This document shows positions 1 to 7,350 of a DNA stretch of 10,590 nucleotides, piece by piece. Positions within the stretch are counted from its first letter, which is position 1. Every line of letters starts with the position of its first letter. The stretch is from CAYQCE01 sp964415885 (lineage in GTDB: Bacteria > Zixibacteria > MSB-5A5 > JAABVY01 > JAHJOQ01). Location: assembly GCA_964415885.1 (NCBI GenBank), contig CAYQCE010000078.1, positions 1 to 10,590 of the forward strand, given 5' to 3'. A program made the translations under genes and the position numbers. The notes below the pieces were generated by a model, which worked only from the letters and a program-made list of their open reading frames with translations, searched no databases and was not told where the DNA came from.

Positions 1-50
1 GTCAGCGTTTCCCTACAACTGAACGTGCACTGGATTCCCGCTTTCGGGCC

Positions 51-185
51 TGCTTTGCGCCAAACCCTCGCGGGAATGACAAATGTGGGGGGATCTGCTT
101 TGCGACAGACCCTCGCGGGAATGACAAATGTGGGGGGATCTGCTTTGCGACAAACCCTTGCGGGAATGACAGGGGAGGGGGTTTG
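51..185. repeat. 45-bp intergenic tandem repeat, three clear copies
   Basis: Three head-to-tail units of exactly 45 bp start at 51, 96 and 141, each beginning TGCTTTGCG. Units 1 and 2 differ at only two positions. Unit 3 matches over its first 30 bases and then drifts into a G-rich run. Decayed copies are visible to about 270 (ACAGACCCTCGC near 193-204, AGATGACAGGGG near 254-265). Each unit contains CGCGGGAATGAC. The sequence ATTCCCGC at 34-41, just before the array, is the inverse complement of GCGGGAAT at 70-77, so the block can fold. Because 45 is a multiple of three, the array gives a repetitive open frame (25-243), which I do not believe is a gene. It resembles the intergenic 'gattcccgc...gcgggaatgac' repeats seen in many environmental genomes. 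Its function is unknown. Confidence 0.8.
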
Positions 186-254
186 TCTCGCTACAGACCC
201 TCGCTCAGAGATGGCAAGAAAGATGAGGCTTGCTTCACGCTAATCTGTGTGGAG

Positions 255-284
255 ATGACAGGGGCTGACGTTCGCCACTATGAT
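255..284 (+). promoter_or_regulatory. Possible weak sigma70-like promoter for the arg operon
   Basis: ATGACA (255-260) and TATGAT (279-284) each match the consensus boxes at five of six positions, but they are separated by 18 bases. Transcription would start near 291 and leave a leader of about 150 nt before argB. The -35 match lies inside a decayed copy of the upstream repeat, so it may be coincidence. I saw no convincing ArgR-type operator. The rest of 285-443 contains no recognisable gene or strong structure. Confidence 0.3.
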
Positions 285-443
285 CGGGCCGAGTCCCTCC
301 GACAACTGAACATCGCACAGATTCAGCCGCTAATTCGGATTAATATGAACTTCCCGCGTCTGCGCATGTTATGTTAATGGATGCAGATTTCTACTTTCTC
401 ATGATTATCCCAAACTTCACCGAAAGGAAACATCGGCCACATT

Positions 444-1343
444 ATGGCACACAAATCGTCCGAAAGGACAGACACATCCGACAGACATTTCCAACTAAAC
501 AGCGAACGTATAGAAGACCTTAGAGGCAGCATTGTCCTTATCAAATACGGCGGGAACGCCATGGTTCGTGAGGAGTGCAAGCAGTCGGTGATAGAGGATA
601 TTTCGAGGCTGAAAGAGAATGGAATTCTCCCTGTGATCGTGCATGGCGGTGGTCCCGCCATTTCGGAGTTACTTGAGGAGGTCTCTCTCGAAAGCGACTT
701 CGTGGGCGGACATAGAAAGACAACCCCCGAGATGATGGGCTACGTCGAGATGGCGCTGTCCGGCAAGGTTAACGGCGAGATAGTCAAGTTGCTCTGTGCA
801 CGCAACTGCCCGGCGGTAGGACTGTCCGGAAAGGACGGGGGTATGGTGACCGCCAAACCGCGCAAGCATGAGATAGAGGTCGACGGCAAAATCGAGCAGG
901 CGGACCTGGGGCATGTTGGTGATGCTACCGCAATCAACACGGACCTAATCCATGCTCTCCTCAACGAGGGCTACCTTCCGGTGATCGCACCAATCGGAGT
1001 CGGTGAGGATCTCAAGGATTACAATATAAACGCGGATATGTTTGCCGGACACCTCGCCGGCGCTCTAAAGGCATCCCACTACATCGTGTTGACAGATGTA
1101 GACGGCATTCAGAGGGACAAGAACGATCCGTCCACGCTGATCGATGAGCTCTCTGCAGAGGAGGCAGGCAAGGAGATCGGTGGGATAATCGCGGGCGGAA
1201 TGATCCCGAAGGTCGAGTCATGCCTGGTCGCGCTCGATACCGGCGCTGAAACTGCACATATTGTGAGCGGCGTTACGCCACACTCGATTCTGATGACGCT
1301 TCTGACCGATGATGAACTCGGTACTCGAATTCACGGGAGATGA
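444..1343 (+). CDS. argB: Acetylglutamate kinase
   Basis: ArgB phosphorylates N-acetyl-L-glutamate with ATP, the second step of arginine synthesis, in the cytoplasm. The 299-residue product has the amino-acid-kinase fold signatures: LIKYGGNAM with the phosphate-binding Lys34, the glycine loop VIVHGGGP at about 64-71, GLSGKDGG at 126-133, NINAD with Asp198 at 194-198, VLTDVDGI at 215-222, and GGMIPKVE with Lys256. About 28 residues precede the kinase core. Arginine-inhibited hexameric ArgB enzymes carry an N-terminal helix here, and the C-terminus (PHSILMTLLTDDELGTRI) resembles theirs more than it does the short E. coli form. Feedback inhibition by arginine is therefore plausible but unproven. 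The start ATG has only an AAGGA at 424-428, 15 bases upstream, which is longer than usual, but no better in-frame start precedes the core. First gene of argBDCJ; the next gene starts 3 bp after its stop. Confidence 0.96.
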   Translation: MAHKSSERTDTSDRHFQLNSERIEDLRGSIVLIKYGGNAMVREECKQSVIEDISRLKENGILPVIVHGGGPAISELLEEVSLESDFVGGHRKTTPEMMGYVEMALSGKVNGEIVKLLCARNCPAVGLSGKDGGMVTAKPRKHEIEVDGKIEQADLGHVGDATAINTDLIHALLNEGYLPVIAPIGVGEDLKDYNINADMFAGHLAGALKASHYIVLTDVDGIQRDKNDPSTLIDELSAEEAGKEIGGIIAGGMIPKVESCLVALDTGAETAHIVSGVTPHSILMTLLTDDELGTRIHGR

Positions 1344-1346
1344 CAG

Positions 1347-2552
1347 ATGCAATACGACACGGACAGGGCGAAACAGCTCGAACAGGAATATCACATACAG
1401 CTCTTCAAGCGCTATCCCCTGACACTGGTCAAGGGCGAAGGCTCCCGCGTGTGGGACAACGACGGCAACGAGTATATTGACGCTCTCGCGGGAATAGCGG
1501 TTATGAGTCTCGGCCACAGCCACCCCGCAGTAGTAAAGGCGATACAGGACCAGGCCGCGAAGCTCATTCATGTATCGAATTTCTACTTTAACGAGCCGCA
1601 GGGCAGACTCGCAGAGCTTCTCTGCAAGGCTTCCGGAATGGACCGCGCGTTTTTCTGCAACAGCGGTGCGGAGGCAGTGGAAGCAGCGATCAAGCTGGCG
1701 CGCAAGTACGCGGCATCGAAGAACAGGAAGGGCAACATAATTGCCTTCGAAAACTGCTTCCACGGTCGAACTCTCGCTACTATCACGATGGGCAGCGAAA
1801 AATACCAGAAGGGCTTCAGCCCGCTGCCGTCCGGTTTCGAGGTTATAACTTCGAACGATCTGGATGCAGTTCGAGATGCGGTCACCAGGAAGCCGATCGC
1901 GTTTATACTTGAGATTGTGCAGGGCGAAGGCGGAATTCGTCCCGTCGAGGTCGAATACATCAGGGAGCTGAGAGATATCTGCACGGAGAATGACATACTG
2001 CTGATCCTTGATGAAGTCCAGTGTGGGATGGGTCGAACGGGCAAGATGTTCGCGTTTGAGCATCACGGAATCCGTCCCGATATAATGACTGTTGCGAAGG
2101 CGCTCGGAAACGGTGTCCCGATTGGATCGATGTTAACCACGCAGAGAGTTGCGGACGCTTTCGAGCCGGGAAATCACGGCACAACATTCGGCGGCAATCC
2201 GCTCGCGTGCGCAGCGGCGGTGGCTGTTCTGGAGACAATGGAGAGCGAGGACATCGTCAGGCATGCTGCAGGCAAGGGCGAGTATCTGATGAGCAGTCTT
2301 AAGCGGGCTACCAGCGGAATGGACTCGGTCAGGGAAATCCGCGGCCGGGGGCTGATGGTCGGGGTGGATCTCGTGTTCAAGGGTGCGGATGTGGTAGTGA
2401 AGATGATGGAGAAAGGCGTGCTCGCCAACTGCACCGCGGATACAGTTATCCGAATCATGCCGCCGCTTACAATTGGCAAGGAAGAAATCGACCGAGTCGT
2501 TGAATGTCTCGTCGAATCGATCAACGAAACGGAGAAGAGAGTTGATGTATAA
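1347..2552 (+). CDS. argD: Acetylornithine aminotransferase
   Basis: A class III, PLP-dependent aminotransferase of 401 residues, the usual length. It converts N-acetylglutamate semialdehyde to N-acetylornithine using glutamate, and in many bacteria the same enzyme also serves lysine synthesis (succinyl-diaminopimelate). Landmarks are the PLP-phosphate loop NSGAEA (105-110), FHGRT (138-142), the cofactor-ring aspartate in LDEVQCGMGRTG (Asp222), the Schiff-base lysine Lys251 in TVAKALGNG, THE-like HGTTFGGNPLACAA (277-290), and EIRGRGLMVGVD (330-341). The start is supported by GGGAG at 1335-1339 with a 7-base spacer, lying inside the end of argB, which implies translational coupling. Its 3' end overlaps argC by 8 bp. 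The neighbours make ornithine biosynthesis its primary role. I cannot separate ArgD from a GabT-like paralogue by motif alone, but the context is decisive. Confidence 0.95.
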   Translation: MQYDTDRAKQLEQEYHIQLFKRYPLTLVKGEGSRVWDNDGNEYIDALAGIAVMSLGHSHPAVVKAIQDQAAKLIHVSNFYFNEPQGRLAELLCKASGMDRAFFCNSGAEAVEAAIKLARKYAASKNRKGNIIAFENCFHGRTLATITMGSEKYQKGFSPLPSGFEVITSNDLDAVRDAVTRKPIAFILEIVQGEGGIRPVEVEYIRELRDICTENDILLILDEVQCGMGRTGKMFAFEHHGIRPDIMTVAKALGNGVPIGSMLTTQRVADAFEPGNHGTTFGGNPLACAAAVAVLETMESEDIVRHAAGKGEYLMSSLKRATSGMDSVREIRGRGLMVGVDLVFKGADVVVKMMEKGVLANCTADTVIRIMPPLTIGKEEIDRVVECLVESINETEKRVDV

Positions 2553-3576
2553 ACTGGGTATTGTCGGAGCAACGGGATATACCGGATCGGAACTCGTCCG
2601 AATTCTGTCTGGTCATCCCGACGCGAGTATCGAGATCATAACGTCTCAGAGCAGAGCGGGAAAGCCCTTCTCGAGCATTCATCCGCAATACTCTGATCTT
2701 GCGGATATGGAACTGAGTTCGATGGAGGAAATCAAAGATATCGATCTTGATCTCGTTTTTCTCTGTCTGCCTCACGGCATTTCAATGAACTTCGTACGCG
2801 ACTGGGGCTGTGACCGGTTCAAGGTGATAGATCTCTCCGGAGATTTCCGACTCGGCTCCGCGGATATGTACAAGAAATGGTACAAGAAGAAACACAGTGC
2901 ATCGGGATATCTTGAGCGTGCGGTGTTCGGACTTCCGGAACTGTACCGCGACTCCATCCGCGGCGCACAGCTCGTCGCAAACCCGGGTTGCTATCCGACT
3001 CCCGCTATCCTGGCACTGGCGCCGCTACTGAAGGCAAGCCTTATTGAGCCGCGCGGTATAGTCATCGATTCCAAATCGGGCGCAACCGGCGCGGGCGCTG
3101 AGGCTAAAGCCGCGACTCACTTTCCGAACGTAGTCGGAAATATCAAGGCGTATGCGATAGGCACTCACCGTCATTCGCCGGAGATTCAACGCATACTCAG
3201 TGACTACGCGGGAGTCGAAGCCGAATTGATTTTCACGCCACACCTCCTCCCGGTGGACAGAGGCATACTCACAACGGCCTATTCTCGTGCGACGCGGAGG
3301 ACCTCGAACGATGAGATCAGAGATCTGTTTCTCAGCGCCTACAGGAGAGAGAATTTCGTGAGGATCGTCGATGACCCGCCGGGAATCAAGGCCGTGCGGG
3401 GATCCAACTTTTGTGATATATATTCGACCTATGACAGGAGAACCAATACCGTTGTCACAGTATCCGTAATCGATAATCTGGTCAAAGGCGCTGCAGGACA
3501 AGCCGTCCAGAACATGAACATCATGTTCAATCTACTGGAGAACAAGGGACTGAAAGCCATGCCGCTGAGCCCGTAG
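2545..3576 (+). CDS. argC: N-acetyl-gamma-glutamyl-phosphate reductase
   Basis: ArgC reduces N-acetylglutamyl-5-phosphate to the semialdehyde with NADPH. It is the third pathway step and acts between the argB and argD products. From the ATG at 2545 the protein has 343 residues, the typical ArgC length. It opens directly with the Rossmann nucleotide-binding motif GIVGATGYTG (5-14). The catalytic cysteine is Cys149 in VANPGCYPT. The SGATGAG segment (178-184) and GTHRHSPEI (207-214, including the expected catalytic histidine) follow. The frame is open upstream to 2473, but an earlier start would add a lysine/arginine-rich tail translated from argD and has no ribosome site. GGAG at 2531-2534 with a 10-base spacer supports 2545. 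The 8-bp overlap with argD indicates coupled translation. Confidence 0.96.
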   Translation: MYKLGIVGATGYTGSELVRILSGHPDASIEIITSQSRAGKPFSSIHPQYSDLADMELSSMEEIKDIDLDLVFLCLPHGISMNFVRDWGCDRFKVIDLSGDFRLGSADMYKKWYKKKHSASGYLERAVFGLPELYRDSIRGAQLVANPGCYPTPAILALAPLLKASLIEPRGIVIDSKSGATGAGAEAKAATHFPNVVGNIKAYAIGTHRHSPEIQRILSDYAGVEAELIFTPHLLPVDRGILTTAYSRATRRTSNDEIRDLFLSAYRRENFVRIVDDPPGIKAVRGSNFCDIYSTYDRRTNTVVTVSVIDNLVKGAAGQAVQNMNIMFNLLENKGLKAMPLSP

Positions 3577-3589
3577 GAGATGATAAAAG

Positions 3590-4795
3590 ATGTTTAAGAA
3601 CATAACAGATGTAAGAGGAATTAAGTGCTGGGGGGCGCATATCGGAATCAAATCCAAACGGCGCGATCTTGCGCTGATCTACTCGACAGTCCCGGCGAGC
3701 GGAGCCGCGGTCTACACACGAAACCTGGTGCAGGCGGAGACTATCAAAGTAAGCCGCAAGCTAATGAAAAACGGCAAGGTTCAGGCCATCGCGATCAATT
3801 CCGGTAACGCCAACGCCTGTACCGGAAAGGCCGGATATGACGGAGCCAGGGCTATGGCGAGAGCTACCGCAGAGAGCCTTGGAATCAAGGAAGACCTGGT
3901 GCTGATCGCATCGACAGGTGTGATCGGTCGCAAGTTTCCTACCGACAAGGTCGTCAAGGGAATTAAGCTGAATGCCAGGAAGCTGTCTGATCGACAGGTT
4001 GCCGGATCACTTGCCGCCAATGCTATACTCACAACGGATACATTCGCCAAGGAGGGTCATCTCAGTTTCGAGATCGACGGCAAACAGGTGAATATCGCCG
4101 GAATGGCCAAGGGCTCCGGGATGATTCACCCGGATATGGGGACGATGCTCTGTTTCATAGTCTGCGATATCGCCATTTCGACAGGCATGATCAAGAAGGC
4201 GTTGAAGAAGGTAGTCGACAAAACGTTCAACATGATATCGGTTGATGGCGACACATCCACCAATGATATGGTCGCTATCATGTGTAACGGTAAAGCCGGA
4301 AACAAGACGATCAACCGAGCAACCCTGAACTACAAGCGTTTCGAAAGAAAACTCGAGGAACTATGCTCACACCTCGCCAAGCTGATCGTATCGGACGGAG
4401 AGGGCTCGAGCAAGTTCGTCGAGTATCAGGTCGTCAATGCTCCGGATGACAAAGCGGCGAGGCAGGTCGTTCAGACTATAGCGGATTCATGTCTCGTCAA
4501 GACTGCAATGTTCGGCAGCGATCCGAACTGGGGAAGAATTATCGCTGCGGCGGGACGATCCGGCGTGAAATTCGATCCCGACAAGATCAGTCTGTCGATT
4601 GGCGGAAGCAAGAATATCATGATTCTCGAAAACGGGCAGCCTACCGACCACAGTCGAGCGAGCTTGAAGGACAAGATGCGTTCGACACACATTGTAATCA
4701 CGCTGGACTTAAACGCCGGAGATGGCGAGGCTGTCGGCTGGGGCACCGATCTGTCGTACGAGTATGTGCGGATCAATGCTGAATATGAGTCGTGA
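3590..4795 (+). CDS. argJ: Glutamate N-acetyltransferase / ornithine acetyltransferase
   Basis: ArgJ moves the acetyl group from N-acetylornithine to glutamate, releasing ornithine and regenerating the first intermediate. Some ArgJ enzymes also use acetyl-CoA. Family landmarks in the 401-residue product are INSGNANACTG (69-79), the oxyanion-hole ASTGVIG (107-113), KGSGMIHPDM (174-183) before the self-cleavage site, VDGDTSTND (218-226), DPNWGRI (311-317), and the C-terminus YVRINAEYES. ArgJ precursors cleave themselves just before a threonine nucleophile, here Thr185. The residue before it is Gly184 (MGTML) rather than the more common Ala (MATML), a small change. AGGAG at 3575-3579 overlaps the argC stop with a 10-base spacer. 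Having argJ fits the absence of argE here. Last gene of the operon, followed by a terminator-like hairpin. Confidence 0.96.
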   Translation: MFKNITDVRGIKCWGAHIGIKSKRRDLALIYSTVPASGAAVYTRNLVQAETIKVSRKLMKNGKVQAIAINSGNANACTGKAGYDGARAMARATAESLGIKEDLVLIASTGVIGRKFPTDKVVKGIKLNARKLSDRQVAGSLAANAILTTDTFAKEGHLSFEIDGKQVNIAGMAKGSGMIHPDMGTMLCFIVCDIAISTGMIKKALKKVVDKTFNMISVDGDTSTNDMVAIMCNGKAGNKTINRATLNYKRFERKLEELCSHLAKLIVSDGEGSSKFVEYQVVNAPDDKAARQVVQTIADSCLVKTAMFGSDPNWGRIIAAAGRSGVKFDPDKISLSIGGSKNIMILENGQPTDHSRASLKDKMRSTHIVITLDLNAGDGEAVGWGTDLSYEYVRINAEYES

Positions 4796-4893
4796 GTGAC
4801 TCTTTACAGAATGTGGAATCCCAATCCATCGTCGCGCGTCCTGAGCCGCGAAGGACTGGGCCAGCTTTGCTTAAACGTAGAAAGAGGATCGAT

Positions 4894-4927
4894 GGCAGCG
4901 GCCCTGTTGAACAGCCGCTGCCCTTTT
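4894..4927 (+). terminator. Probable intrinsic terminator of the arg operon
   Basis: A perfect 9-bp GC-rich stem pairs GGCAGCGGC (4894-4902) with GCCGCTGCC (4914-4922) across an 11-base loop. A single C and then TTTT (4924-4927) follow. It lies about 100 bp after the argJ stop on the same strand. The T run is short, so termination may be only partial. Confidence 0.55.
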
Positions 4928-5064
4928 GTCGGTAATCGTCTGACCCTCCCAATGCTCTTCTGACTCCTTTCGTTTCCGGAACAGACCATCGACGAACATA
5001 TCTGCCAGCCTTGAACGACTGACTGACTTGAAACGGGTATTACGTCTAGATGCTGTTACGTTCA

Positions 5065-5101
5065 ATCGCGCGATCGCGGTTTTAAGCGCGATGAAAGCCG
5101 C
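5065..5101. promoter_or_regulatory. Overlapping inverted repeats just upstream of a promoter
   Basis: Two mutually exclusive stems overlap. ATCGCGC (5065-5071) pairs with GCGCGAT (5086-5092). GCGGTTTT (5076-5083) pairs with AAAGCCGC (5094-5101) through one G-T pair. They end 9 bp before the TTGACA at 5110. Possible roles are a regulator-binding palindrome or a folded end of upstream transcripts. The remaining gene-free DNA at 4928-5064 shows no recognisable coding region on either strand. Confidence 0.35.
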
Positions 5102-5109
5102 CTAATCGC

Positions 5110-5137
5110 TTGACAATCTCGCGAAATCGAGCATATT
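5110..5137 (+). promoter_or_regulatory. Sigma70-like promoter for the sulfotransferase gene
   Basis: A perfect TTGACA (5110-5115) is separated by 16 bases from CATATT (5132-5137), which matches the -10 consensus at four of six positions. Initiation would fall near 5143-5145, leaving a leader of about 265 nt before the next start codon. It is the best promoter match in the gap between argJ and the sulfotransferase gene. Confidence 0.5.
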
Positions 5138-5143
5138 GCATCC

Positions 5144-5204
5144 GAAGTGGATGTGGTCATCGCATCCACTTCTCTTGTATGGTCTCACCAGACATACAGA
5201 CCAT
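5144..5204 (+). promoter_or_regulatory. Two consecutive perfect hairpins at the start of a long leader
   Basis: GAAGTGGATG (5144-5153) and CATCCACTTC (5163-5172) form a perfect 10-bp stem with a 9-base loop. ATGGTCT (5179-5185) and AGACCAT (5198-5204) form a 7-bp stem with a 12-base loop. The first hairpin begins at the predicted transcription start. Downstream, ACGGTT (5223-5228) can pair with AACCGT (5256-5261). I do not recognise a known riboswitch class. It could be a 5' stabilising hairpin, an operator palindrome or an uncharacterised leader. The rest of the leader to 5404 has no believable small gene. Confidence 0.45.
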
Positions 5205-5323
5205 GAATGAAAAGTCGAAGATACGGTTGTGCTGCGGTGAAAGGCAAAAATCAGGAACCGTGGTAATAGTTCTAATTGGGCATGTTAGGATGAATACCGT
5301 ACTACTCCTCAACGCTAATTGAG

Positions 5324-5345
5324 CTCGGATCGCTCTCGGATCGCT
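5324..5345. repeat. 11-bp perfect tandem duplication in the leader
   Basis: CTCGGATCGCT occurs twice back to back (5324-5334 and 5335-5345) and is followed by a partial CGGG. It lies about 60 bp before the sulfotransferase ribosome-binding site. It may be a paired protein-binding site or simple slippage. Confidence 0.6.
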
Positions 5346-5410
5346 CGGGCATCTGCATCCGCTATGACGGAAATCATGCACCAGTAACGGCAAGTCAGGA
5401 GTATATGATC

Positions 5411-7315
5411 ATGACAAACTCACTACGGCATCGTACGATCGCAACCACAATCCTGATTCTGATTCTCATTTGCGGTGCGCTATTCGCACAGGAGATAACA
5501 GTCGGACTTCAGAAGTATGAGTCATCTTCCTTCGAGGGTTACACGCTCTTTAATCAGATGGCCAGCGGAACCGCACATTTGATCGACAACTATGGCAGGC
5601 TGGTTCATAAATGGTCGACCGACTATCCACCTTCAGTAGCGGTGTACCTTCTTTCGAATGGTGATCTCCTTAGGACCACGAGGTTTCCCGATGAGATAAA
5701 CGGAATTCAGCAACTCGACTGGGATGGTTCGGTCGTATGGGAGTATGAATTCACGGGTGAGAACTTCAGGCAGCATCACGACATTCAACCCCTTCCAAAT
5801 GGCAATATCCTGATTCTGGCGCGAGAACACAAGAGCATAGCCGAAGCTGTCGAGGAAGGTCGCGATCCCGGTCTACTGGGCGGTGATGACCTCCAGACCG
5901 AATTCGTTGTTGAAGTCATGCCGACCGGACCGACAACCGGCGAGATTGTCTGGGAGTGGCACCTGTGGGATCACATGATTCAGGACTTCGATTCGACAAA
6001 AAACAACTTTGGTGACGTCAGAGCTCATCCGGAGCTCATGGACATAAACTACGCGACCAGTGGAAGCCCAGACTGGCTTCACGCGAATTCGGTATCATAC
6101 AATCCGGTTCTCGATCAGATAATAATAAGTTGCAGAGCGATCAGCGAGATCTGGGTAATCGACCACAGCACAACGACGGCCGAGGCCGCCGGACATACAG
6201 GCGGCAACAGCGGCAAAGGTGGAGATATCCTCTACCGATGGGGCAATCCACAGGCTTATCGAGCGGGAACGGAGGATGATCGTCAATTTTACCTTCAGCA
6301 TGACGCCCGCTGGATTCCGACCGGATACCCCGGGGCAGGCAATATAATGGTCTTCAATAACGGCGACCGCGGCGGCGACCGTGAGTTCTCCTCCGTGGAT
6401 GAGATCATACCGCCCACCGATGGAAACGGTAATTATCTGCGAGGCGTCGATCAGCCGTTCGGCCCCTCCGGACCGGTTTGGTCCTACACGGCAGACAACC
6501 CGGAAGACTTCTTCGCATTCTTCATTTCAGGCGCGCACCGCCTTCCCAACGGCAATACTCTAATCTGCTCAGGACCCCAGGGTTGGTTCTTTGAGGTGAC
6601 GCAATCAAAGGAGATCGTGTGGGAGTACGTCAATCCCATTACGTTCAACGGTCCGATCAGCCAGGGAGCAATTCCCAGCGGCAACCTTGTTTTCAGATGC
6701 ACCCGAATAGCGACTGACTTCGATGCCTTTGAAGGTCGGTCACTCGATCCGGGCGGTACGCTGGAGCTCTATCCAGTCGAGATCATCGCGACCGCGCACT
6801 ATCCGACATCACCGACAAGCACTCAGAGTATTGCAGTAGCTTCAGAGATTCAGTCGGATATTAATATCGCGCTTGCGGAGGTCTACGTCGATACCGGCGA
6901 TGGCTACTACTCCGTGCCGATGTTCGATGATGGTCATCATCAGGACAGCGTATTCAATGACGACTTCTACGGCGCCGTGATCGGTGTGCTTCCGGAGGGA
7001 ACGACAGCATCGTACTATGTTCATGCGGTCGATGACTCCGGAAATGTCACATTCGATCCGCCGATCGCGCCGGATGCAGCCTACAAGTTCAGCGTCTCGG
7101 CAGTCGAGCTACTGGTCGGAGATGTCGACGGCAGCGGCGGCATCGATATCGATGATATCGTGTTCGAGATCAACTATGTGTTTAGCGGTGGCGAAGTACC
7201 GAACCCGATCGAGACCGGTGATGTCAACTGCTCGGGCGGGATCGACATCGATGATATCGTCTACCTGATCGAGTACGTATTCTCCGGTGGCCCGGAACCG
7301 TGTGAGGGCAGTTGA
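5411..7315 (+). CDS. Secreted arylsulfate sulfotransferase-like protein with dockerin-like tail
   Basis: Arylsulfate sulfotransferases move sulfate from one phenol ester to another phenol without PAPS, outside the cytoplasm. Numbering here counts from the ATG at 5405. Residues 7-28 form a signal peptide ending CGALFA. Residues 40-455 form the beta-propeller with repeated PNGN/SNGD blades. Residues aligning with the catalytic set of the E. coli CFT073 enzyme (His252, His356, Arg374, His436) are His125, His226 (DWLHANS), Arg244 (CRAIS) and His299 (QHDAR). The 226-244 spacing of 18 equals 356-374. Residues 460-565 look like an Ig-like or 'choice-of-anchor X'-like domain (DDGHHQDSVFNDDFYG). Residues 571-629 carry two dockerin-like calcium loops (GDVDGSGGIDIDDIV, GDVNCSGGIDIDDIV). 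AGGAG at 5397-5401 lies 9 bases from the ATG at 5411 but only 3 from the in-frame ATG at 5405, so I prefer 5411. It is probably monocistronic. The substrate is unknown. Confidence 0.82.
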   Translation: MTNSLRHRTIATTILILILICGALFAQEITVGLQKYESSSFEGYTLFNQMASGTAHLIDNYGRLVHKWSTDYPPSVAVYLLSNGDLLRTTRFPDEINGIQQLDWDGSVVWEYEFTGENFRQHHDIQPLPNGNILILAREHKSIAEAVEEGRDPGLLGGDDLQTEFVVEVMPTGPTTGEIVWEWHLWDHMIQDFDSTKNNFGDVRAHPELMDINYATSGSPDWLHANSVSYNPVLDQIIISCRAISEIWVIDHSTTTAEAAGHTGGNSGKGGDILYRWGNPQAYRAGTEDDRQFYLQHDARWIPTGYPGAGNIMVFNNGDRGGDREFSSVDEIIPPTDGNGNYLRGVDQPFGPSGPVWSYTADNPEDFFAFFISGAHRLPNGNTLICSGPQGWFFEVTQSKEIVWEYVNPITFNGPISQGAIPSGNLVFRCTRIATDFDAFEGRSLDPGGTLELYPVEIIATAHYPTSPTSTQSIAVASEIQSDINIALAEVYVDTGDGYYSVPMFDDGHHQDSVFNDDFYGAVIGVLPEGTTASYYVHAVDDSGNVTFDPPIAPDAAYKFSVSAVELLVGDVDGSGGIDIDDIVFEINYVFSGGEVPNPIETGDVNCSGGIDIDDIVYLIEYVFSGGPEPCEGS

Positions 7316-7350
7316 TCGCCTGCACCCGTATTGTGCCGGCTGCCAGTTCA

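Noticed and set aside
25..243. 72-codon open frame with a repeating SALRQTLAGMTNVGG peptide
   Set aside because: It is only the 45-bp tandem repeat read in one frame. The repeat length is divisible by three, there is no ribosome-binding site, and the frame collapses with the decayed copies.
333..352. AATTCGGATTAATATGAACT as a possible ArgR operator
   Set aside because: The symmetry is weak and the match to known ARG boxes is poor. There is no second box and no nearby good promoter.
1218..2066. 282-codon open frame antisense to argD
   Set aside because: It is a shadow of the strongly supported argB-argD genes, with no recognisable motifs and an arginine/leucine-rich composition typical of reverse-frame artefacts.
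2473..2544. Upstream-extended start for argC
   Set aside because: It would add 24 basic residues encoded by the argD reading region before the nucleotide-binding motif, with no ribosome site. The ATG at 2545 has GGAG 10 bases upstream and gives the family length.
4804..5065. Small minus-strand frames (about 61 and 64 codons) downstream of argJ
   Set aside because: They overlap each other in different frames and span the terminator-like stem. They show no family motif and lack a supported start.
5110..5322. 70-codon open frame in the leader before the sulfotransferase
   Set aside because: It starts inside the promoter -35 box, has no ribosome site, and its sequence looks unlike a protein. 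The structured-leader reading explains the region better.
5465..5492. Lipobox at Cys23 of the sulfotransferase signal peptide
   Set aside because: The residues before the cysteine (L-I-C) lack the small residue needed at -1. A normal signal-peptidase I site after Ala28 fits better.
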